Source: Priapulus caudatus (Eukaryota; Priapulida; Priapulimorpha; Priapulimorphida; Priapulidae). From it: 30,254 nt of DNA. Position 1 is the stretch's first letter; each line of letters opens with the position of its first letter. This document shows positions 25,536-30,254 of the stretch, piece after piece. The notes below the pieces were generated by a model. That model did no database searches and was not told the origin of the DNA. It worked only from the letters and a program-made list of their open reading frames with translations. A program made the translations under genes and the position numbers. The stretch spans positions 36,585-66,838 of the forward strand of contig NW_014578411.1 in the NCBI RefSeq assembly GCF_000485595.1. Reading direction: 5' to 3'.

Positions 25536-27897
25536 GTGAGGGTGGCGTACGTGAGCAGGGTAGTGATTTGAGCATGTCGGTAGGTGAGGCTGGTACAGCA
25601 GGGTAGCATTTTGAGCATGTCAGTAAGTGAAACTGACGCAGCAGGGTATACTCGTTTAGTAATTGGCTGCAGCAGTTCATCTTGGGGCGTGCATCAAGTA
25701 AAACTGTCCCGGGGTGCCAGCTTAAGCTAGTGGGTCTGGGAAATGGGTACAGATAGGTGAGGAATAGGGTGCAATCTACGAAAAACTTTCGTTGAGGATT
25801 ATGTAAAGAATCGTCTATTCGCGATAGTTATTTAACAAGAATAACTGCTAGAGTCTCTTCTAGTGGTGGTGACGCGGTCAGTAGGTAGTACTACCCGTAT
25901 TTATACGTGTTTTTCTGATATTTAATAAAATTAAATTTATTTGCTAAAATATTATTTAATTTAATTAATAAGTTGTTTGTTTTCATGCAACTTCTAGGTG
26001 CAAGGAAAGTGCTGCGAGTACACGTGCAATGGCACCATTCCCGACGCTGCGTCAGGTATGGCTCTTCCAACCAACTACCTACCTACCAAATACCTAAATA
26101 CCTAAATACCTATATACAACCAAATACCTAGTCCATCGTGATACCACTCTCATTAACATCCACTAAATCTAGATTCAAGATATTATTAGTATATTTATAT
26201 ATATATATATGATATCATTTATATTATTCAAGCATTTATTATCGTTAACTCGTAAGATTAATTTCGTCGTTAGCGTATCGTTCGTTTTGAACGTCTTTCT
26301 CGATCTAATTGCAATCGTTGACCTTTCCGCCTGTCATAATAGCCATAGCTTCTGCCAATCAGCCTTTTAATAGGGGCATTCCATAAGCATGCTTTAAGCA
26401 ACGAAGTGCAGCAATGAAGTCGATAATTTGGCGTGCGCACCAAGCAGATAAAAAAACATGTATCGACTTGTCTCTCATGACTGACTGTGGCAGGTAATTA
26501 CGAAGCAGCATCTGCAGAATATTGTATCAAAAAATGATTAGGTGCAGCAGCGTTGCAGTCACACTAGACTGATCGGGCTTTAGAGAAGGAAGTGCACATG
26601 TTGGCAATATATGTGCATGAGTGGGAGCAACTAAGAAGGACATAATGGTGCTGAGTCGTCGCTCACAAGCAACCACGGGCCCGTTATCAGAAACAAATAA
26701 TATTAGTCTTAGCATACGGCGACGGCACCTCTATTAAGTCTTGACATTAGTCCTAACATTGACTTTTTCTCGTAGATGGGACCACTATACGGTGCGTATG
26801 AGAATCTGTTAACTTTGACACGTTTCTGTGATTGGTGTACTAGAAACAGTTTTACTGATAAGACTAATGGTAAGACTAATTTTGTTTCTGATAATGGGCC
26901 CCTGATGTGAACGCGATGTCAACGCAGTTGTAATATTTGTCCTGTTTATATTTGTGGTGATCGATTCTGCAACAGAGTCAGCACTGCTCTGTTCATTCTG
27001 GAGACATATCACCATTTAACGAGATGTGGCAATGGTGGGGTTGGGGGCACTGTCATGTTGTTCAGGCAATCAGCTGCAACCATTCGTTCCCTGGATCAAC
27101 CATGAAGCTCGCCTCTCTAAAATCATCACCTCTCTAAAATCTCCATTCCCATCACGAAATCCCAAAGAAAAAATCTACTGTCGGCTCGGAAAAAAATAAC
27201 GCTCCGGCAGAATCCGCGTCCTCGTCACGTCGCGTCCTTGACTCGACCTTCATCGTGATTCCCGGAGTTTATCCGGAGACGGATTGCAAAGCATTTTTCG
27301 GTCTTTCATCTACGAGAAAATTCATGTTCGCGTGCAGTCATGGCAACGATAATGAAGTCGAGAGTCGTGCTTGCATGTCGCGCGTAATTGTGCAGTGATT
27401 GTTTGAGAGCGTCTGAGTTTTGCGTACGAGGAAAATTTGGTGAAAGTCGGTGGAAAGTTTGTTAGAGGATGGTCGGATCTGAGACGGACAGATTTGCTCG
27501 ATTTCGGAGCGGCACGTATTCACCGCGATCGAGATGTGGGCGAGAGCAACTTCCCATGGGGAAATCCCTGTGTACCTTGGTCGTGATGTGGTGCAGATGC
27601 ACATGCAGGTGTGCGATTCTCCTGATTAAGTAATCTACTTAACGCTCGAACGAACGCAGCATCGAAAACTACCGTTAATCGAAAGAGATGGGGAAGAAGA
27701 AAAAAAATTGAACAAAAAAGAAAGAAAGAAACAATAATTTTTTTTCCAATTGGGTTTACTTTCAGTGCCCATCGATGGCAGCACTAACTTCGGGCTGCGG
27801 CTGGTGGCGAGCACCGTCACGTCGTTCCTCATTCTCGCCTTCCTGCTCTTCATCGTCCATCGCTTCCGACAGCGCCGCCTGGCGGAGATGGTGCAAA
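25372..27897 (+). CDS. DGCR2: DGCR2-like membrane protein, VWC and transmembrane exons
   Basis: DGCR2 (IDD) is a type I membrane protein with LDL-receptor A, C-type lectin and VWC domains and a PPPPY-rich tail; its ligand is not well known. Proposed join: 25372-25535, 25998-26055, 27766-27897, all in phase. The first two exons give a complete VWC cysteine pattern: CQDGQGNTVQEGSEFHP, then C..CRC, C...C...QAC and CCEYTC. The third gives GLRLVASTVTSFLILAFLLF then IVHRFRQRRL, closely following the DGCR2 membrane segment and its basic stop-transfer sequence. Upstream lectin exons and the cytoplasmic tail are absent. The duplicated block starts 160 bp after the last exon seen, so the gene may be broken by rearrangement or misassembly. 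Confidence 0.85.
25536..25997. other. DGCR2-like intron
   Basis: The intron holds an imperfect direct repeat (CAGGGTAGTGATTTGAGCAT near 25557 and CAGGGTAGCATTTTGAGCAT near 25600) and an AT-rich end. No exon is seen. Confidence 0.75.
25998..26055 (+). CDS. DGCR2: DGCR2-like exon (VWC, last cysteines)
   Basis: The exon follows CAACTTCTAG and ends before GTATGG. It encodes VQGKCCEYTCNGTIPDAAS plus one base. CCEYTC is the usual VWC end, corresponding to CCKFMC in vertebrate DGCR2. Confidence 0.9.
26677..26902. mobile_element. Inverted-repeat element in the DGCR2-like intron
   Basis: GGGCCCGTTATCAGAAACAA then ATAATATTAGTCTTA at 26677-26711 mirrors TAAGACTAATTTTGTTTCTG then ATAATGGGCCC at 26871-26902. 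The right arm has a second partial copy at about 26850. Confidence 0.8.
27180..27610 (-). other. CpG-rich stretch with a minus-strand open frame, unidentified
   Basis: A minus-strand frame (27604-27338) of 88 codons lies in a locally CpG-rich part of the intron. I cannot place it in a family. Its isolated, GC-shifted character suggests a transposable-element remnant. A nested gene is less likely. Confidence 0.25.
27766..27897 (+). CDS. DGCR2: DGCR2-like exon (transmembrane segment)
   Basis: The exon follows TTACTTTCAG and ends before GTAAGT. It encodes VPIDGSTNFGLRLVASTVTS, then FLILAFLLFIVHRFRQRRLA and EMVQ. The hydrophobic span of about 20 residues followed by HRFRQRR is nearly the same as in vertebrate DGCR2 (SFLIL.LLLF.VHR.RQRR). 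Confidence 0.95.
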
Positions 27898-28992
27898 GTA
27901 AGTTCTCGCTTTTTTTTAAAACCATTTTAAACCTTAGAGCAAATGTCCATTGTTCCTCATGCATGTGGCTCTTGGAGCGAAGCTGCCTTGTCGTTATTCG
28001 CTGTGGATGAAGTGTTTAAATGGCGTAAAGTACGGTTCCGTGCCTTCCCACAAGTGAAACTATCGTGCATAATTTTTTTTCAAGTAGGAAAGGTCTTACT
28101 GCTAAAAAATTTAGCTCCATCTCTATTATAACTCGTGTTATTAGCACGGTACAATAAAAACGGCAGAGAACGGCCAAATCTTCTACTCAAGGTTGACATG
28201 TTGCGATCGTAGTGCCACCACCACAACAGTTGTAACAGTGGCGCGATCCCGTCCAATCAGAAATGTTTATAGTCACAGTGTACAGGTAAACGCGAACCTG
28301 GCGGAACGTCGAATACCAGTGTCTTGAATCGGGCCCTGCACTTGCACTTTTTATAACCGCACTACCCTTATTCCCACTTGATGATGATCGGCTAGGAAGA
28401 TCGATTATTTTGTGAAATCAAGCAAGACACATATTAGAGCTAAACAAGTATTTATGCTATGATACATATTATTTTAATAAAATTACAACACAATTACAAT
28501 GATTAAATCTTCATAAAACGTATCAAATATAAAATTAGAAACATTTATTATTATTTATACTCTTGGATATTTTCAAGTCAAGGAAATTGAAAAAGCATTG
28601 CTGCATATAAATTTGTAACATGATTATCAAACCTTCCAACGCACATACACACGATTTATTACATGGAACTTGTACATCTTTCCTGGCCATTTCTTCACTG
28701 ATAAAAGTCACTAAAACATATTACTGCTGAATATGTAACGTTCACTCTTGCAGTACGGTACGCTGGAAAGTTTTCTTTATGTTAATGACAATTTCAGCTA
28801 CATAACACTTAGTTGCAAACTTTTCCACGTAAATAACATTAAATTAAACATTTTACAATCAAACCATATACCCACACATCCTACACTAACCATACACAAA
28901 AGAACATTACATGGGACAGAGCCATGAAGTAACAATTCTACAACATTCACTGTTGCCGAAACAGTTCACCAGGTAACAATTATTTCATTCTT

Positions 28993-28998
28993 TTTATT
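28993..28998 (-). terminator. Candidate PXMP2 polyadenylation signal, copy B
   Basis: AATAAA on the minus strand, about 290 bp beyond the stop, at the position equivalent to that in copy A. Confidence 0.4.
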
Positions 28999-29289
28999 AC
29001 GTAAACTAACAGGAAGCCCTGATTAACAGCAACAGATGCCACCTGTTCCAACAATAAGAGCCATTATTCATTTGTTCATTTCCAACACAATGGAAACATT
29101 TGGCAGAAGACATTACACACACATATGCATATGGCCATACACGAATTGACCCAGTATATCACAGCACGTGTACAAAATCACCCGATAATAATCAAAATCA
29201 CCGTGCTCGCAAATTGTCTATCGCATCATCATAGGTGGTGCCACCTTGCGGTTGCAGCTGCTGCCTCGAAAGGCGGCGATGGCACGCAT

Positions 29290-29358
29290 TTAGTGACGCT
29301 TCGTGGCGAGGTAGATGCTCCATAGCAGCCCGACACCATTCCCAACCAGGATCCGATA
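29290..29358 (-). CDS. PXMP2: PXMP2 last exon, copy B
   Basis: This exon has 23 codons including TAA (29292-29290), follows CTCTAG, and reads YRILVGNGVGLLWSIYLATK then RH. It has one G fewer than copy A in the run encoding LLWS. Confidence 0.9.
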   Translation of the reverse strand, partial: YRILVGNGVGLLWSIYLATKRH

Positions 29359-30120
29359 CTAGAGAAGCAACAAGCACACTCGTGTAAAGATGGTGCAGTC
29401 ATATTTGAATCTATCAGAATTTCTCACAGTGATTGTCATTCATGATTCAGATTTGTCATGACGGCACAGTCAGCATGATTGCATCTATCCGATTTTTTCT
29501 GCATGAAAAACACTGTTTTCAGTACATGTACGTATTTGTATTTGAATTACATGCAATAAAGATTTAATAATAACAATAATAATAAAAATATTCGAGGCCT
29601 GTCAAAAGCACATGATTGCAGCCTACGTAAGAATCAGGCCTTCCACGGTCAGAACACAAGCCGTGACACGAGACCGATCTGTCTAGACTGTCTCTACGGG
29701 ACGTACACCTACCCCATGTAGATTCAGCTAGCTTAGAGTTCCATGTTACCCAGCCATCAGGGTCGTGATGAACCAATCATTTGAATGCACATGCACACGC
29801 ATGTATGAACCCATGCACACAAACGCACACGCACACGCACGCACGCACACACACATATATAATATGAACTCTATATACCGCTCGCTTGCTCTCTCACACA
29901 CTCTATATAAAGCTATTTGAACAGCATTTACGTTGGGTAAGACAGACAGAATCTAGGAATGAGGGGCAGGAAGGTTCCGCGCGCAGTGCAGCATTCCTAC
30001 CTGCATTGGGACGTAGTTCAGGTTGACGTACTGAATGATGGTCCAAAACTTCCAGTTCATGAGCACGGCCGGCCAGAAACTCTGCTTGATCTTCTTCACG
30101 GCGTCTTCGTGCGAGCCTCC
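29290..30120 (-). CDS. PXMP2: PXMP2-like protein, last two exons, copy B (intact)
   Basis: Proposed join, in transcript order: 30120-30001, 29358-29290, both on the minus strand. The 40-codon exon encodes GGSHEDAVKKIKQSFWPAVL, then MNWKFWTIIQYVNLNYVPMQ. The last exon gives YRILVGNGVGLLWSIYLATK, then RH and TAA. This lines up without gaps with the vertebrate PXMP2 end (NYVPLKFRVL...LFWYAYLAS), so this copy preserves the ancestral frame that copy A lost. Earlier exons, if present, lie beyond the window. Confidence 0.9.
29535..29592. repeat. Retroposon-like tail with (TAA)n, copy B
   Basis: TGTATTTGAATTACATGCAA then TAAAGATTTAATAATAACAA in the second duplication copy, equivalent to 20345-20402. 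Confidence 0.6.
30001..30120 (-). CDS. PXMP2: PXMP2 penultimate exon, copy B
   Basis: This exon has 40 complete codons between TTTCAG-type and GTAGGA splice signals. It includes the FWPAVLMNWKFWTIIQ signature and ends NYVPMQ. It differs from copy A by the extra C that keeps the frame. Confidence 0.92.
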
Positions 30121-30162
30121 CTGAAATACAGGGGGAGACGTTGCTAACCTTCTTCACGTGCC

Positions 30163-30210
30163 AACGCACACACGCGCGTGCACACACACGCACGCACACA
30201 CACACGCACG

Positions 30211-30254
<44 letters not shown>
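30163..30254. repeat. (CA)n microsatellite at the window end
   Basis: A CA/CG run, equivalent to the array starting near 20985, that continues to the last base. Confidence 0.95.

Larger units (their letters stand above)
26056..27765. other. Long DGCR2-like intron
   Basis: The intron contains a CCTAAATA tandem near 26078-26125, an (AT)n run near 26200, a foldback at 26677-26902, and a CpG-rich stretch (27180-27610) that may be a transposon remnant. No in-phase exon was recognised. Confidence 0.7.
28058..30254. repeat. Segmental duplication, copy B (continues past the window)
   Basis: This block matches 18873-21030 base for base over long stretches, with small indels, and ends in the (CA)n run at the window edge. 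It may continue beyond. Confidence 0.95.

Noticed and set aside
26776-26791. A 16-nt candidate micro-exon (after CGTAG, before GTGCGT) between DGCR2-like exons
   Set aside because: Including it would shift the phase and break the transmembrane exon frame. The exons at 25998-26055 and 27766-27897 join in phase without it. It also lies inside an inverted-repeat element.
27338-27604. An 88-codon minus-strand frame as a nested gene
   Set aside because: There is no recognisable domain, no splice partner and no start context. A transposon remnant is more likely, so it is kept only as a low-confidence unidentified stretch.

Overview
The window is nuclear DNA from an animal, most likely an invertebrate. 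Genes are split into short exons with GT/AG introns, CpG is not depleted, and the introns are full of microsatellites, minisatellites, small terminal-inverted-repeat (TIR) elements and TTAGGG-like repeats. The species cannot be named from the sequence alone. I built the gene models by translating exon by exon, checking splice phase, and comparing with vertebrate family members from memory. No database search was run.

Left part (1-11400). The plus strand carries the 3' part of a Lunapark (LNPK) gene: nine exons from 1042 to a stop at 8706. The first exons, which encode the membrane hairpin, are not found. Its large intron (2441-6865) holds a LINE reverse-transcriptase remnant, (CGTG)n and pyrimidine-rich repeats, a hAT-like MITE and a CpG-rich patch with X-box motifs. 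The region 8707-11401 is intergenic sequence between convergent genes.

Middle part (11402-18872). The minus strand carries HIBADH (3-hydroxyisobutyrate dehydrogenase, mitochondrial valine catabolism). Six exons cover the mature protein. The first, presequence exon is not found, and two neighbouring exons carry several single-base indels. The introns contain a 60-mer, a 26-mer and a ~95-mer tandem array, a (GATGAC)-type array, a 600-nt purine tract and two copies of one MITE family. The region 16050-18870 is repeat-rich and shows no gene.

Right part (18873-30254). The minus strand carries PXMP2-like (Mpv17/PMP22 family) exons at 20103-22762. The plus strand carries three in-phase exons of a DGCR2-like membrane protein (VWC domain plus transmembrane segment) at 25372-27897. 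A ~2.2 kb block at 18873 onward, holding the last two PXMP2 exons, recurs at 28058 and runs to the window end. This may be the start of a 9.18 kb tandem duplication or an uncollapsed haplotype. The second copy encodes the family-like reading frame, while the first has two offsetting 1-base indels.

The genes do not form a pathway. Points of interest are: LNPK next to HIBADH, both Hox-cluster neighbours in vertebrates; repeated tandem duplication of 3' splice-site regions; a MITE end that supplies a polypyrimidine tract; and foldback elements that carry telomere-like repeats inside them.
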